Source: KBS-96 sp964247975
GTDB taxonomy: Bacteria; Acidobacteriota; Terriglobia; Bryobacterales; Bryobacteraceae
NCBI GenBank assembly: GCA_964247975.1
Contig: CAXTWH010000005.1
Coordinates: 62,001-126,000, forward strand
Reading direction: 5' to 3'
Length of the DNA: 64,000 bases
Part shown: positions 17,578-26,575 of the stretch, one piece after another
How positions within the stretch are numbered: the first letter of the stretch is position 1
Layout of the letters: each line of letters opens with the position of its first letter
Made by a program: the position numbers and the translations under genes
The notes under the pieces: model-generated
Told to the model about the DNA's origin: nothing
The model's database searches: none
What the model saw: the letters and a program-made list of their open reading frames with translations, nothing else

Positions 17578-19356
17578 ATGGATTTTGCCGCACAACTAAA
17601 ATCGCAACTGGACATCGTGGACGTAGTGGGCCATTACATTCCCTTGAAACGAAACGGGGCCAGTCCACGGCTGGTCGGCTTATGTCCTTTTCACACGGAA
17701 AAAACTCCTTCCTTCGGCGTACACAGCACGCAGCAGTTTTATAAGTGTTTCGGCTGTGATGCTAAAGGAGATTTGATTCGCTTTGTGATGGAGATTGATA
17801 ACCTGAGCTTTTGGGAAGCGGTGAAAGTACTTTCCGAACGCTATGGTATTCCTTTGCCGCAGAAGCGGTATGATCCCGATCCGGAATCAAAAAACCGTGA
17901 AGCTTTATTGGAAATGCATGAACTAGCAACCCGGACGTTTGAAGACAATCTTCATGCGCCGGGCGGCGCAGAGGCGGTGCGCTATCTGCAATCGCGCGGC
18001 TTATCTTCTGATACGATTCGGGAATTCCGGCTTGGATTGTCTGACGGCCGAGGACAGCAGTTGGCGCAGCGTCTCCAAAAATATGGGGGCGATCTGCTGG
18101 AAAATTCCGGGCTGGTGATTAAACGCAATGAGGGCGCGGGGTTCTTTGACCGTTTTCGCAACCGGCTGATGTTTCCGATTCATAATGAATCCGGCAAAGT
18201 GATTGGATTCGGCGGACGGGCGTTGGCTCCTGATGACCAGCCTAAATACTTAAATTCACCGGAAACAAAGCTCTACACCAAGAAACAAGTTCTTTACAAC
18301 ATTCATCGCGCCAAAGCGCAGGGTCGCAAATCGGAACGAATGATTCTGGTGGAAGGCTATATGGATGCGATTGGAATCTACCAGGCAGGCATTCAGGAAG
18401 CGGTAGCAAGCTGCGGCACTTCGCTCACGAACGAACAGGTGCGGATGATCAAACGCCAAGTCGCTCACCCCGGCGCGAACACCGCCCAGGTGATTGTGAA
18501 TTTTGATCCTGATCCAGGCGGCGCGCGCGGAACAGAACGATCCATTCATCTGCTTTTGGCTGAAGGATTGCGAGTGAAAATTTTGACTTTGCCGGATGAT
18601 ACTGATCCGGACGAGTACATCCAGCAGCACGGCCTGGAGCGTTACCAACGGCTTGTTCAACAGGCCCCTTCCTACTTTCACTGGCTGATTGATCGGGCCA
18701 AAGAACAGTTTGACGTGAGTTCGGCGGAAGGACGCGCTTCCGCGCTACAATCCTTGTGGCCTGCCTTGGAACGGGTGCAGGATAAGCTGGAGCGAAACGC
18801 GCTGTTTGAGGATGTGGCAGGAAGACTAGGTGTCAACGTGCAAGTTCTGCGCGATCAGTTCCGGCAAAACGCGCCGCAAACGGAAATCCTGAAAAAAGTT
18901 GTAGAGATTTCTTCTTCCGTTCCGCCTAATGAGAGGCTGCTTCTTTCCGCGGCGCTGCAAAGCGCGGAAGCCAGGTATGCGGTAATGCATTATTTTGACC
19001 AGGGCGGGATGCCGGAAACCTTGCAGTTGAAAAACGTGTTTCAACACATGTTAGCCATGCACCGGAACGGACCGAATTTTTCGTTTACGGATTTGCTGGA
19101 CAAGCTGGAAGAGCGCGAACAGAAAATCGTTTCGGAATTGAGCTTTCAGCCGGTGTCTACGAACCAGGAAGATGCGGCGGCCCAGGTTTTGCGTTGCTTG
19201 CAGGCTTTGGAAAGCAGAAACACGGGAGAACAGCGGATTGCGTTGAAGCGCCAGATACGCGAAGCGGAAACATCGGGCAATCAAAAAGAGGCGCTGCATT
19301 TGATGATTGAACTGGAAAAATTGGAACGGTCACAAAGAAACAGCGGAATTCAGTAA
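17578..19356 (+). CDS. dnaG: DNA primase DnaG
   Basis: A 592-residue primase that makes RNA primers at the replication fork. The N-terminal CHC2 zinc domain has C36, H39, C57 and C60 (CPFH...CFGC). The RNA polymerase core includes FRNRLMFPIHNESGKVIGFGGRAL. The TOPRIM domain follows (ILVEGYMDAI, then NFDPDPGG supplying the metal-binding acidic residues). The C-terminal region that would contact DnaB helicase is present and diverged. Its position directly ahead of rpoD recreates the bacterial macromolecular synthesis arrangement without rpsU. The ATG at 17578 gives the usual start MDFAAQLKSQLDIVDVVGHY. Confidence 0.96.
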   Translation: MDFAAQLKSQLDIVDVVGHYIPLKRNGASPRLVGLCPFHTEKTPSFGVHSTQQFYKCFGCDAKGDLIRFVMEIDNLSFWEAVKVLSERYGIPLPQKRYDPDPESKNREALLEMHELATRTFEDNLHAPGGAEAVRYLQSRGLSSDTIREFRLGLSDGRGQQLAQRLQKYGGDLLENSGLVIKRNEGAGFFDRFRNRLMFPIHNESGKVIGFGGRALAPDDQPKYLNSPETKLYTKKQVLYNIHRAKAQGRKSERMILVEGYMDAIGIYQAGIQEAVASCGTSLTNEQVRMIKRQVAHPGANTAQVIVNFDPDPGGARGTERSIHLLLAEGLRVKILTLPDDTDPDEYIQQHGLERYQRLVQQAPSYFHWLIDRAKEQFDVSSAEGRASALQSLWPALERVQDKLERNALFEDVAGRLGVNVQVLRDQFRQNAPQTEILKKVVEISSSVPPNERLLLSAALQSAEARYAVMHYFDQGGMPETLQLKNVFQHMLAMHRNGPNFSFTDLLDKLEEREQKIVSELSFQPVSTNQEDAAAQVLRCLQALESRNTGEQRIALKRQIREAETSGNQKEALHLMIELEKLERSQRNSGIQ

Positions 19357-19436
19357 ACGACGCGCGGATTGGTGTACGATGGGTCCAATATCGGCTGTTA
19401 AAAATGAAAGCCGGAGATCAGGTTTGTAGGGGTAAT

Positions 19437-19460
19437 TGCTGGGCTTCCATCGCCCAAGCA
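19437..19460 (+). other. Hairpin in the dnaG-rpoD gap
   Basis: TGCTGGGC and GCCCAAGCA pair around a TTCCATC loop (eight base pairs with one bulged A), 24 bases before the rpoD ATG. It could influence rpoD translation or mark an RNA processing site. No supporting conservation data. Confidence 0.35.
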
Positions 19461-19484
19461 CGCAGGATGGGATAACAGCGGTTC

Positions 19485-21131
19485 ATGCAGGACGGAAACG
19501 ACAAAAGCTTTACGCTCTACGACGCAGTACATGGCGTTGTCCGGGATGAACTCTCCCAGAACGGTGATCTGGGCGATGATTTCTTTTCTGATCTTGATAG
19601 CGCCGGCGGCGAGTTGCTGGAAACTGTTAAAGATTTCGATAAGAAAGATGAGGATACCGAAGACTTTTCTGAAGTTGATTTGTCGGCCAGCCTCGACAAA
19701 AGCAACGATTCAGTTCGCGTGTATCTGCGTGAAATGGGTATGGTTCCGCTGCTCACGCGCGAAGGGGAAATTGAACTGGCCAAGCGCATCGAACGCGGCC
19801 AGAAGGCAATCCGCAAAGCTTTATCGCGCTCCAGCTTGGTGGTACGCACGCTCATTGCAGTAAGGCCCGAAGTGGAAGCTAATGCCATTCCGGTGCTGGA
19901 AATTCTCCAAGCTCCCGACCTGAGCGCCACGCCGGAAGAAGAACTGCACACCGAACCGCTGCGCCACCAGTTGGCGCTCAGCTTGCATGAATTGGAACGG
20001 CTGTTTAAGAAATCGCAAACGGCCCGTCAAAAAGTGATCACTGCCCTGAAAACCGCAAAACCGAAGCAATGCCGAAGGCTGCAAATGGAATACGCCCGGC
20101 TGCTCGTGCAGATTTCCTGGTTGATTCGGGAAATGGCTTTCACGTCCAGCTTTCAGCGCAGGTTGAGTGGTACGCTGCGCAAGATGATGGATGAGCTTCG
20201 TCCCCTGGAGCGCGACATAGTGCGCTTACAGCGCAGGCTGGAAGATCCTTCCATCAGCGAACCCACGAGCGCGGCGTTGCGCCGTGAATTAAAAGCTTTA
20301 CACGGGCGTATTGAGGAGTTGGAAGAAGAAAGCGGCGCTTCCACCGCTGAACTGCGCCGCACCGTGCAGATTGTGGAGCGCGGAGAATACGAAGCGGATC
20401 AGGCGAAAAAACGCCTGATTGAAGCGAATCTGCGGTTGGTAGTTTCGGTGGCAAAGCGTTATACGAACCGTGGTCTTCAATTTCTTGACCTGATTCAAGA
20501 AGGCAACATTGGTTTGATGCGCGCGGTGGAAAAATTCGATTATAAGCGTGGTTATAAGTTCTCCACTTACGCTACCTGGTGGGTGCGGCAAGCCGTGACC
20601 CGCGCCATTGCTGACCAAGCGCGGACCATTCGGATTCCGGTGCATATGATCGAAACGATCAATAAGTTGATCCGGCTGCAGCGGTCCATGCAGCAGGAGT
20701 TGGGCCGCGAGCCAAGCACGGAAGAATTATCCATTCGAATGGAATTGACTCCCGCGAAAGTTCGCCGCGTGCTGCGTATTGCCCAGGAGCCGATCTCGCT
20801 GCAAACGCCGGTGGGCGAAGAGGAAGAATCCAATCTGGGCGATTTTCTGGTGGATGGCCGCATGGTTTCCCCTTCGGACGCTGTTATCAACCTGAACTTG
20901 CGCGAGCAAACTGCGGAAGTTTTAAAAACTTTAAGCCCGCGTGAAGAAAAAATCGTGAAAATGCGCTTCGGCTTGCAGGATGGAAGCGAACACACGCTCG
21001 AAGAGGTAGGCCAGCATTTCGCCGTAACGCGGGAGCGCATTCGGCAGATTGAAGCGAAAGCGTTGCGCAAGCTACGGCACCCAAGCCGAAGCCACCGGCT
21101 GCGGAATTTTCTCGACAACACTCAGTTGTGA
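19485..21131 (+). CDS. rpoD: RNA polymerase primary sigma factor RpoD (sigma-70)
   Basis: A 548-residue primary sigma factor. Region 1.2 is NDSVRVYLREMGMVPLLTREGE. A long non-conserved linker precedes regions 2.1-2.4 (NLRLVVSVAKRY; YATWWVRQAVTRAIADQARTIRIP). Region 3 is HMIETINKLIRLQRSM. Region 4 holds FGLQDGSEHTLEEVG and the helix-turn-helix VTRERIRQIEAKALRKLRHP, which reads -35 boxes. Region 1.1 is short and acidic. The chain ends RNFLDNTQL, overlapping ten bases of the convergent SRPBCC gene. It is probably transcribed with dnaG across a 128-base gap. Confidence 0.96.
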   Translation: MQDGNDKSFTLYDAVHGVVRDELSQNGDLGDDFFSDLDSAGGELLETVKDFDKKDEDTEDFSEVDLSASLDKSNDSVRVYLREMGMVPLLTREGEIELAKRIERGQKAIRKALSRSSLVVRTLIAVRPEVEANAIPVLEILQAPDLSATPEEELHTEPLRHQLALSLHELERLFKKSQTARQKVITALKTAKPKQCRRLQMEYARLLVQISWLIREMAFTSSFQRRLSGTLRKMMDELRPLERDIVRLQRRLEDPSISEPTSAALRRELKALHGRIEELEEESGASTAELRRTVQIVERGEYEADQAKKRLIEANLRLVVSVAKRYTNRGLQFLDLIQEGNIGLMRAVEKFDYKRGYKFSTYATWWVRQAVTRAIADQARTIRIPVHMIETINKLIRLQRSMQQELGREPSTEELSIRMELTPAKVRRVLRIAQEPISLQTPVGEEEESNLGDFLVDGRMVSPSDAVINLNLREQTAEVLKTLSPREEKIVKMRFGLQDGSEHTLEEVGQHFAVTRERIRQIEAKALRKLRHPSRSHRLRNFLDNTQL

Positions 21132-21637
21132 AGCAGTGGCTTTTCCGCTTTGCCGATACGCGGCAGTTCCGTAATAATAGTTCTAACGCCCATCAATTCT
21201 TTTAACTTCTGCTGGCGGTAATTCAAGATTCCACGCAATTGTTTTCCCACTGCCAGGGCATGAGTCAGCCTGCCGAGCGGACCCAGCGGCAGCGCGTAAT
21301 CCACATGGTCGCGAACTTTCACTCCTTCCGCCGTGGGTTCAAATGTATGATGGTGCTGCCATAGCCGGTAAGGGCCGACCTCTTGTTCATCTAAAAAGAA
21401 GAACGGCGGTTGGTATTCCAGAATGTTGGTTCGCCAATACATCGGCAACCTCAGCCAGCGGATGTTATATTCGATTCTGGTTCCTTGTTCCATCCGCACT
21501 GGCCTTTTGGAAATTACTTGAAAGGAAAGCGAATCAGGCGTGATCTTGCTTAGATTGTGCGGATTTTCGAATACCGCAAACACAGAGTGCAGATCCTGTT
21601 GAACAATCATTTCACAATCAAGGGTATAGATGTACAT
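21122..21637 (-). CDS. SRPBCC (START-like) superfamily protein
   Basis: A 171-residue soluble protein with the helix-grip ligand-binding fold. The start MYIYTLDCEMIVQQDLHSVFAVFENPHNLSKITP and the segments WRTNILEYQPPFFFLDEQ, GPYRLWQHHHTFEP and VRDHVDYALPLGPLGRLTH match the family of ligand-binding proteins often called cell-division-inhibitor or cyclase/dehydrase-like. No ligand can be named. A GGTGA five bases before the ATG gives a good ribosome site. It is divergent from the GH13 gene with only 29 bases between the two starts. Confidence 0.85.
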   Translation of the reverse strand: MYIYTLDCEMIVQQDLHSVFAVFENPHNLSKITPDSLSFQVISKRPVRMEQGTRIEYNIRWLRLPMYWRTNILEYQPPFFFLDEQEVGPYRLWQHHHTFEPTAEGVKVRDHVDYALPLGPLGRLTHALAVGKQLRGILNYRQQKLKELMGVRTIITELPRIGKAEKPLLHN

Positions 21638-21666
21638 AGTTTCACCGGAGGGTAAAAGAACCGATT

Positions 21667-23142
21667 ATGAGTCGCGGCGGAGAAGCGCCAATCATCTACG
21701 AACTTAACACCTGGGTTTGGCTGCAACAACTCAGCGCCAAATACAAGCGCAGGATTGATTTGTCAAGCGTTCCTTCAATTGAATGGGATGCGCTCAGTAG
21801 CTTACGATGCAATGCGGTCTGGTTGATGGGCGTTTGGCAGCGCAGTCCGGTAGGCCGCCGCATTGCGTTGAACGATCAAAGTTTAATGGCCGAGTTCCAC
21901 AAAGTTTTGCCTGACTTGACCGAAGATGATGTTCCCGGTTCAGCTTATTGCATTAAGTCTTATCAAGTGGATTCTCGACTAGGATCGCTGGGCGCAGCGC
22001 GAAGTGAACTCGCCAGTCGCGGACTGAGCTTAATTCTGGATTATGTTCCTAACCACGTTGCGCCCGATCATGCCTGGGTATCTAGTCACCCTGAATACTT
22101 CATTCAAGGCAATCAAAACGATTTGAAGTATTCGCCTCAAGCTTATTTTGAAGCTAATGGAAAGATTATTGCTTGCGGGCGTGATCCGTATTTTCCGGCC
22201 TGGACGGACACTGCGCAGTTAAATGCGTTCGCGCCAAGGCTGCGCCAAGCGGCGATGGACACGCTGCAAGACATTGCCGCGCAATGCGATGGCGTGCGTT
22301 GTGACATGGCGATGCTCTTGTTGAATGCTGTTTTCAGCAAAACCTGGGGCGCGGCTGCCGGTCCGCTGCCTGCTTCGGAGTATTGGAAAGATACCATTGC
22401 CAGCGTAAAGCAGCAGCACCCGAACTTTCTATTTATGGCGGAAGCTTATTGGGACCGCGAATGGGATTTACAACAGCTTGGGTTTGATTACTGCTATGAC
22501 AAGCGGTTGTGTGACCGTTTAATGCATGAAACAGCGCCTGGCATTCGAAGCCATTTGCAAGCAGACACTAGCTACCAACAAAAATTAGTGCGCTTTCTGG
22601 AAAACCATGATGAACAAAGGGCGGCGGCGGTGCTGCCGTTGGAAAAGCATCGGGCAGCGGCGACTGCGATTGCTTCCCTGCCCGGCGCGATCTTATACCA
22701 TCAAGGCGAATTTTCCGGCGCACAAATCAGGATTCCGGTTCAACTCGCGCGCGGCCCGGTGGAAACTCCTGATGCGGCGGTAGAAGCTCTTTACCGATTC
22801 ACACGCGATTTAACACCGCAGTTAAAAAACAACTACGCACAGTGGATGCTTTGCGCAGTGGAAGGCTGGCCGGATAATTCCAGCGCCGATAACCTGCTGG
22901 CCTGGGGCTGGCAGAACACGGACCATAAATTCTTAATCGTTATCAACTATAGCGATGTTCGCGCGGAAGGGCGCGTTCGCCTGCCTTGGACGGCTGCAAC
23001 GCATTTTTGGATTTTGCATGATTTGGCGAACAATGAAATATTCGAGCGCGACGGCAATGAAATGCAACAGCAAGGCTTGTATGTGGCGCGTGATGCCTGG
23101 GGAGTTCATGTCTTTCAATGCACGGCAAAGTCGGCCAACTGA
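21667..23142 (+). CDS. Alpha-amylase family (GH13) glycoside hydrolase or transglycosylase
   Basis: A 491-residue enzyme without signal peptide, so probably cytoplasmic. The four GH13 regions are present: I, LILDYVPNHV; II, GVRCDMAML with nucleophile Asp213; III, FLFMAEAYWD with acid/base Glu259; IV, FLENHDEQR with His314/Asp315. The N-terminus IIYELNTWVWLQQLS is typical of a bacterial subgroup annotated only as alpha-amylase family. The C-terminal beta domain ends GVHVFQCTAK. Likely role: alpha-glucan or oligosaccharide remodelling. No trehalose or glycogen gene is adjacent to narrow the substrate. It ends 20 bases before nth. Confidence 0.9.
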   Translation: MSRGGEAPIIYELNTWVWLQQLSAKYKRRIDLSSVPSIEWDALSSLRCNAVWLMGVWQRSPVGRRIALNDQSLMAEFHKVLPDLTEDDVPGSAYCIKSYQVDSRLGSLGAARSELASRGLSLILDYVPNHVAPDHAWVSSHPEYFIQGNQNDLKYSPQAYFEANGKIIACGRDPYFPAWTDTAQLNAFAPRLRQAAMDTLQDIAAQCDGVRCDMAMLLLNAVFSKTWGAAAGPLPASEYWKDTIASVKQQHPNFLFMAEAYWDREWDLQQLGFDYCYDKRLCDRLMHETAPGIRSHLQADTSYQQKLVRFLENHDEQRAAAVLPLEKHRAAATAIASLPGAILYHQGEFSGAQIRIPVQLARGPVETPDAAVEALYRFTRDLTPQLKNNYAQWMLCAVEGWPDNSSADNLLAWGWQNTDHKFLIVINYSDVRAEGRVRLPWTAATHFWILHDLANNEIFERDGNEMQQQGLYVARDAWGVHVFQCTAKSAN

Positions 23143-23162
23143 CTGCGCTATTGTAGGCACGA

Positions 23163-23870
23163 ATGCCCGTTCTTGAACCTCATCCGGTCACTCCGCCCCG
23201 GAAAGTGCCTAAGCCGAAAACAGCAGCGGAGCGCAAGCAAAGAATCGAAACTATTATTGCGGAGTTGCAGCGGATGTACCCGGATGCTGAGTGCGCGCTG
23301 CACCATCAAGATGCCTGGCAACTATTAGTAGCCACTATACTTTCCGCGCAGTGTACCGATAAACGAGTGAATGAAGTGACACCCGCCTTGTTTGCTAAAT
23401 ATCCAACTATGCAGGATTTTGCGGCGGTCAGCCAGGAAGAACTTGCGCTTGATATCCGCTCCACCGGTTTTTTCAACAATAAAGCAAAGTCAATCATTGG
23501 CGCAGCGCGAAAAATTCTGGCTGACTTCAACGGAAAAGTGCCGCAAACAATGGACGAAATGTTAACCATTCCCGGCGCGGCCCGCAAAACGTCGAGCGTA
23601 GTTCTGGGCGCAGCTTACGGTTTAGCCGAAGGCGTGGTGGTGGATACCCATGTACAGCGCATTTCCCAGCGCTTGGACCTCACCAAGAACGAACAACCGG
23701 TGCAGATAGAAAAAGATCTGATGAAGATCATTTCGCAGAATAAGTGGATTCTGTTTTCGCTTCAGATTATCTTCTTCGGACGTCAAATCTGCGTCGCCAG
23801 GAAACCGAAATGCAACCAGTGTCCGCTGGATTCGGTCTGCTACGCGGCCGATAAAACGCTGCACTGGTAA
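23163..23870 (+). CDS. nth: Endonuclease III
   Basis: A 235-residue base-excision repair DNA glycosylase/AP lyase acting on oxidised pyrimidines. It has SAQCTDKRVNEVTPALF, catalytic Lys142 in the helix-hairpin-helix and Asp161 in VVVDTHVQRIS. The 4Fe-4S cluster lies in CVARKPKCNQCPLDSVC. The hairpin reads IPGAARKTSS rather than the usual LPGVGRKTAN, a mild deviation that keeps the lysine. The basic 25-residue N-terminal tail is longer than in E. coli. It converges with truA, whose stop is eight bases away. Confidence 0.95.
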   Translation: MPVLEPHPVTPPRKVPKPKTAAERKQRIETIIAELQRMYPDAECALHHQDAWQLLVATILSAQCTDKRVNEVTPALFAKYPTMQDFAAVSQEELALDIRSTGFFNNKAKSIIGAARKILADFNGKVPQTMDEMLTIPGAARKTSSVVLGAAYGLAEGVVVDTHVQRISQRLDLTKNEQPVQIEKDLMKIISQNKWILFSLQIIFFGRQICVARKPKCNQCPLDSVCYAADKTLHW

Positions 23871-23878
23871 TGAGCGGT

Positions 23879-24637
23879 TTATTGGTATTCCACCGAAATC
23901 AGAAACAATCCGCTGGCAGGCGCAGTAGGCCCAGATCGGAATTGGCTTCCGTTTAACAACCTAGCGCGAAGCCCGTCCTGATTTACGTTGCTTTTTCCAA
24001 TTTCAAGCAGCACGCCCACCAGGTTGCGGACCATGTGTTTCAAAAAGCCGGAACCGGTGATGCGGAATATCAGTTTGTGTTCCACCCGCTGCAAGTTCGC
24101 ATCGTAAACCGTACGTATTCTTGAATAATCCACCGAGTACTTCTCGTCGGCAGCGGCAAAAGCGGTAAAGTCGTGCGTCCCGATTAACAACGGAACAGCG
24201 GCAATCATCGCGTTCTCGTTCAAAGGATACGGGTGATGATACACATAGCGGCGCTCAAATGGAGGGCAGATTTCCTCGCGAAAAATTCGGTATTCATACG
24301 TTTTGCGCTTGGCATCAAACCGGGGATGAAAATCGAGCGGCACTTCTTCCACGTTGTCAATGCGAATGGCAAATGGCAGAAGACGGTTTACGGCGCGTCG
24401 GAAATTATCGGGGGGAATCGGATTTTGCAGCGACACCGCCGCTACTTGCGCGTAAGCGTGAACACCGGCATCGGTTCGGCCTGAGCCTTCCACTTGCACC
24501 GCGCTTCCTTCAATGGAGCTGATCACCGTTTGCAGCGTTCCTTGAATGGTCGGCAGTTCCGGCTGCACCTGCCAGCCGTGAAACTCAGTTCCATCGTAAG
24601 CAACCTGAAAGCGAAGGCGGCGCACTGGGTTCAGCAA
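23879..24637 (-). CDS. truA: tRNA pseudouridine(38-40) synthase TruA
   Basis: A 252-residue enzyme converting uridines 38-40 of the tRNA anticodon arm to pseudouridine. The N-terminus LRFQVAYDGTEFHGWQVQP, catalytic Asp56 in SGRTDAGVHAYAQV, HDFTAFAAADE and the C-terminal FLKHMVRNLVGVLLEIG are diagnostic. The frame opens at a TTG (24637); a GTG four codons later (VRRLRFQVAYDG) gives the more usual start, so the first codon is uncertain. It follows pyrE by ten bases and is likely the last gene of a TPR-pyrE-truA unit. Confidence 0.94.
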   Translation of the reverse strand: MLNPVRRLRFQVAYDGTEFHGWQVQPELPTIQGTLQTVISSIEGSAVQVEGSGRTDAGVHAYAQVAAVSLQNPIPPDNFRRAVNRLLPFAIRIDNVEEVPLDFHPRFDAKRKTYEYRIFREEICPPFERRYVYHHPYPLNENAMIAAVPLLIGTHDFTAFAAADEKYSVDYSRIRTVYDANLQRVEHKLIFRITGSGFLKHMVRNLVGVLLEIGKSNVNQDGLRARLLNGSQFRSGPTAPASGLFLISVEYQ

Positions 24638-24647
24638 AGAGGCTCGA

Positions 24648-25232
24648 TCAGCTTTTGCGCGAGCCGGGTTTTATTATCGGCATCCCTTGGCGGCACAAGG
24701 GGCAATCATTCGGGTCATAAGTAACGACGTTTAAACGTTCTAAGGCCACGCGAAGCACGCCGATATCAGCTTTGCCGTTGCTACGATCAATGATCGATCC
24801 TCCCGCCAACACTTCCGCCCCGGCTGCGCGAATTAGGTCCACCACTTCCCGCAAACTGCCGCCGGTTGTGATTACATCCTCAATCACCACTGCCGTCTGT
24901 TTCGGCTGAATTTCAAAGCCGCGGCGGAGGCTCATATGTCCGGTGCTGCTGTCCCGCTCGGTAAACAGGAAAGGAACGCTCAACGCGCGGGCAACCTCGT
25001 GACCGATAATCAAGCCGCCTAAAGCGGGCGCAACTACCAGATCAATTTTCTTTTCAGTGGAGCGCGGCAATTGCGCGGCGAGTTGCGTTCCCAAGTGTTC
25101 CGCGTAAGTGGGATAAGCCAGCACCTTCGCGCATTGCAGGTATTCCGGGCTATGCAATCCACTGGTTAACCGGAAGTGGCCGCGCAGATAGGCTCCTGTT
25201 TTTTCAAACAGTTCTATGACTGGAGTGTCCAT
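24648..25232 (-). CDS. pyrE: Orotate phosphoribosyltransferase
   Basis: A 194-residue enzyme of pyrimidine synthesis joining orotate to PRPP to give OMP. Key features are FRLTSGLHSPEYLQCAKVL near the N-terminus and the PRPP loop VVIEDVITTGGSL (residues 115-127). A C-terminal CPLCRQGMPIIKPGSRKS tail is common in acidobacterial and deltaproteobacterial PyrE. The start ATG at 25232 is the family start. The gene lies 37 bases behind the TPR gene and ten before truA. carAB of the same pathway sits elsewhere in this window (49662-54035), so the genes are dispersed. Confidence 0.95.
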   Translation of the reverse strand: MDTPVIELFEKTGAYLRGHFRLTSGLHSPEYLQCAKVLAYPTYAEHLGTQLAAQLPRSTEKKIDLVVAPALGGLIIGHEVARALSVPFLFTERDSSTGHMSLRRGFEIQPKQTAVVIEDVITTGGSLREVVDLIRAAGAEVLAGGSIIDRSNGKADIGVLRVALERLNVVTYDPNDCPLCRQGMPIIKPGSRKS

Positions 25233-25269
25233 CCTTCGCAGGATACCAATTAGCGGTAAGCGCGGCGGG

Positions 25270-26094
25270 TTAAAGCGGCTGCGGATTCTGCCGCAGCAAA
25301 CTGGTAAAAGCTTCGTCGGTTTTCAAGGATGCAAATTCCGGAAGGTCGGGCAGATTTTTGCGTTCTTTTAACCCTTCTTCGAGAGCTTTACGCAGATAGA
25401 TTAAAGCCCTTTCCTTGTCGCCCCGTTGGGCATAAGCCTTCGCTAAGTACAAGTGAAACTTGGCCCGGTCTTCCACGGTTCGCTCCTGGAGCAGCGTTCC
25501 GTATTGGCTGCGGTGCTCAAACACTTCCGGATCAATCTGCATCGCCTTGTCGTAGCATTCCGCCGCATGTTTAATGTCGTGCTTGGCGAAGTAAGCGGAG
25601 CCCAGGTTTACCCAGACTGAAGCCGACGCGTCATCCAGCCGCAGCGCTTTGCGATAATACTTCATCGCTTTACCGTAGCTCCGCTGGGAATAATAAACCG
25701 TTCCCAGATTATTGATCGGCTGCGGAAATTTGGGGTCCAGCTTCATGGCAGCCTGATAACTGCGCTTAGCCAACTCCAGTTGCAGCAACTGGTGGAACGC
25801 AATTCCGATTTTGTTGTCCACTGCCGCTGAGGGCGGACATTCCCGGAATTTGTCAATAGCTTCGCGGAACATCTTGCGAGCCATAAATATATCGCCTCTC
25901 ATTTCTGGGGAAAGCTTGATCGCGCCGGGCGCCGGATTAGCAACCGGCATTCCTAATGAATTTGCCGGAACAGCCGTGGCGCTCGAAGCCCGCAGATGTT
26001 CCGTATTGTTCAACAGTTGCGCCCAACTGTGTTCAGCGGCGGTTACAAACGCCAAAACAGCAATAAAAGATTTAAACCATACACCAGAGATCAT
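25270..26094 (-). CDS. Exported TPR-repeat protein
   Basis: A 274-residue protein with a signal peptide (FIAVLAFVTAAEHSWAQ, cleaved near residue 26). Four or so tetratricopeptide repeats lie between residues 75 and 215 (NLGTVYYSQRSYGKAMKYYRKALRLD; NLGSAYFAKHDIKHAAECYDKAMQID; FHLYLAKAYAQRGDKERALIYLRKAL). TPRs form protein-binding scaffolds, so it may help assemble an envelope complex. An AGGAGG five bases before the ATG is one of the strongest ribosome sites in the window. It heads the pyrE-truA unit and is divergent from the PEP-CTERM gene. Confidence 0.88.
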   Translation of the reverse strand: MISGVWFKSFIAVLAFVTAAEHSWAQLLNNTEHLRASSATAVPANSLGMPVANPAPGAIKLSPEMRGDIFMARKMFREAIDKFRECPPSAAVDNKIGIAFHQLLQLELAKRSYQAAMKLDPKFPQPINNLGTVYYSQRSYGKAMKYYRKALRLDDASASVWVNLGSAYFAKHDIKHAAECYDKAMQIDPEVFEHRSQYGTLLQERTVEDRAKFHLYLAKAYAQRGDKERALIYLRKALEEGLKERKNLPDLPEFASLKTDEAFTSLLRQNPQPL

Positions 26095-26384
26095 GGTGAC
26101 CTCCTAATGTGGAATAGCATATCTCTTTTTTCTATGAATGTTTCTGATTATTTTTCGAGGTAAAGAGGAAAATGAACAAACGAACCCAATTTTATTCACC
26201 GGAAATGAAGTTCGAACATATCTTCCTGAGAAAAAGACGGACGCTCTCGGACAGAACTTATACCAGCAGAGGAGTACAGGTAAGGATAAAGCCGGCAAAG
26301 CAGGAATACGAGAACTAACGAGTAATGGTACTATCTAATGAACCCTTAAACGGTTTTAAATGAACAACTTGCGCGTTTTTCTAC

Positions 26385-26414
26385 TTGACTGAACAACAGC
26401 AAAGGCAGTATATT
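26385..26414 (+). promoter_or_regulatory. Sigma-70-type promoter of the PEP-CTERM gene
   Basis: TTGACT (26385-26390), an 18-base spacer and TATATT (26409-26414) give close matches to both consensus boxes. Transcription should start near 26421, leaving about 155 bases of leader before the GTG. Upstream, 26095-26384 shows no convincing gene; short open frames there have no ribosome site and no recognisable product. Confidence 0.65.
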
Positions 26415-26420
26415 CGAAGC

Positions 26421-26575
26421 AGCTTTGTTCGATCGTTTACGATCGAGGGATCGCGACGGCAGCAAGCCGGCGCGTAGATTGTGGGTTCCACTGGGAGAAG
26501 ATGGGTCTTGACGTTTAATAATGGTGTCGCGCTTCGTTTCGCTTCCCATTGCCCTGTGCAGGGCCGGGAGTAGCG
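26421..26575 (+). other. Hairpin-rich 5' leader of the PEP-CTERM gene
   Basis: Within 155 bases there are several stems. TCGATCG-TTTA-CGATCGA at 26429-26446 is a perfect 7-base-pair stem right at the expected transcript start. CGGC-AGCAA-GCCG and GTGG-GTT-CCAC follow, then an AATGG/CCATT stem enclosing GCG/CGC. GCCCTG-TG-CAGGGC at 26551-26564 lies immediately before the GGGAG ribosome site (26566-26570). The last stem could mask or expose the start. It matches no riboswitch class I know. Confidence 0.45.

Noticed and set aside
19517..19951. Long minus-strand frame opposite rpoD
   Set aside because: Serine/arginine-rich shadow typical of the complement of a charged gene.
26138..26338. Open frame of 66 codons upstream of the PEP-CTERM promoter
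   Set aside because: No ribosome site, no recognisable product, and an opposing frame of similar length covers the same bases.
26551..26575. Minus-strand CACAGGGCAA resembling the start of a c-di-GMP-I riboswitch
   Set aside because: The rest of the consensus is absent and no gene lies downstream on that strand in the right orientation.
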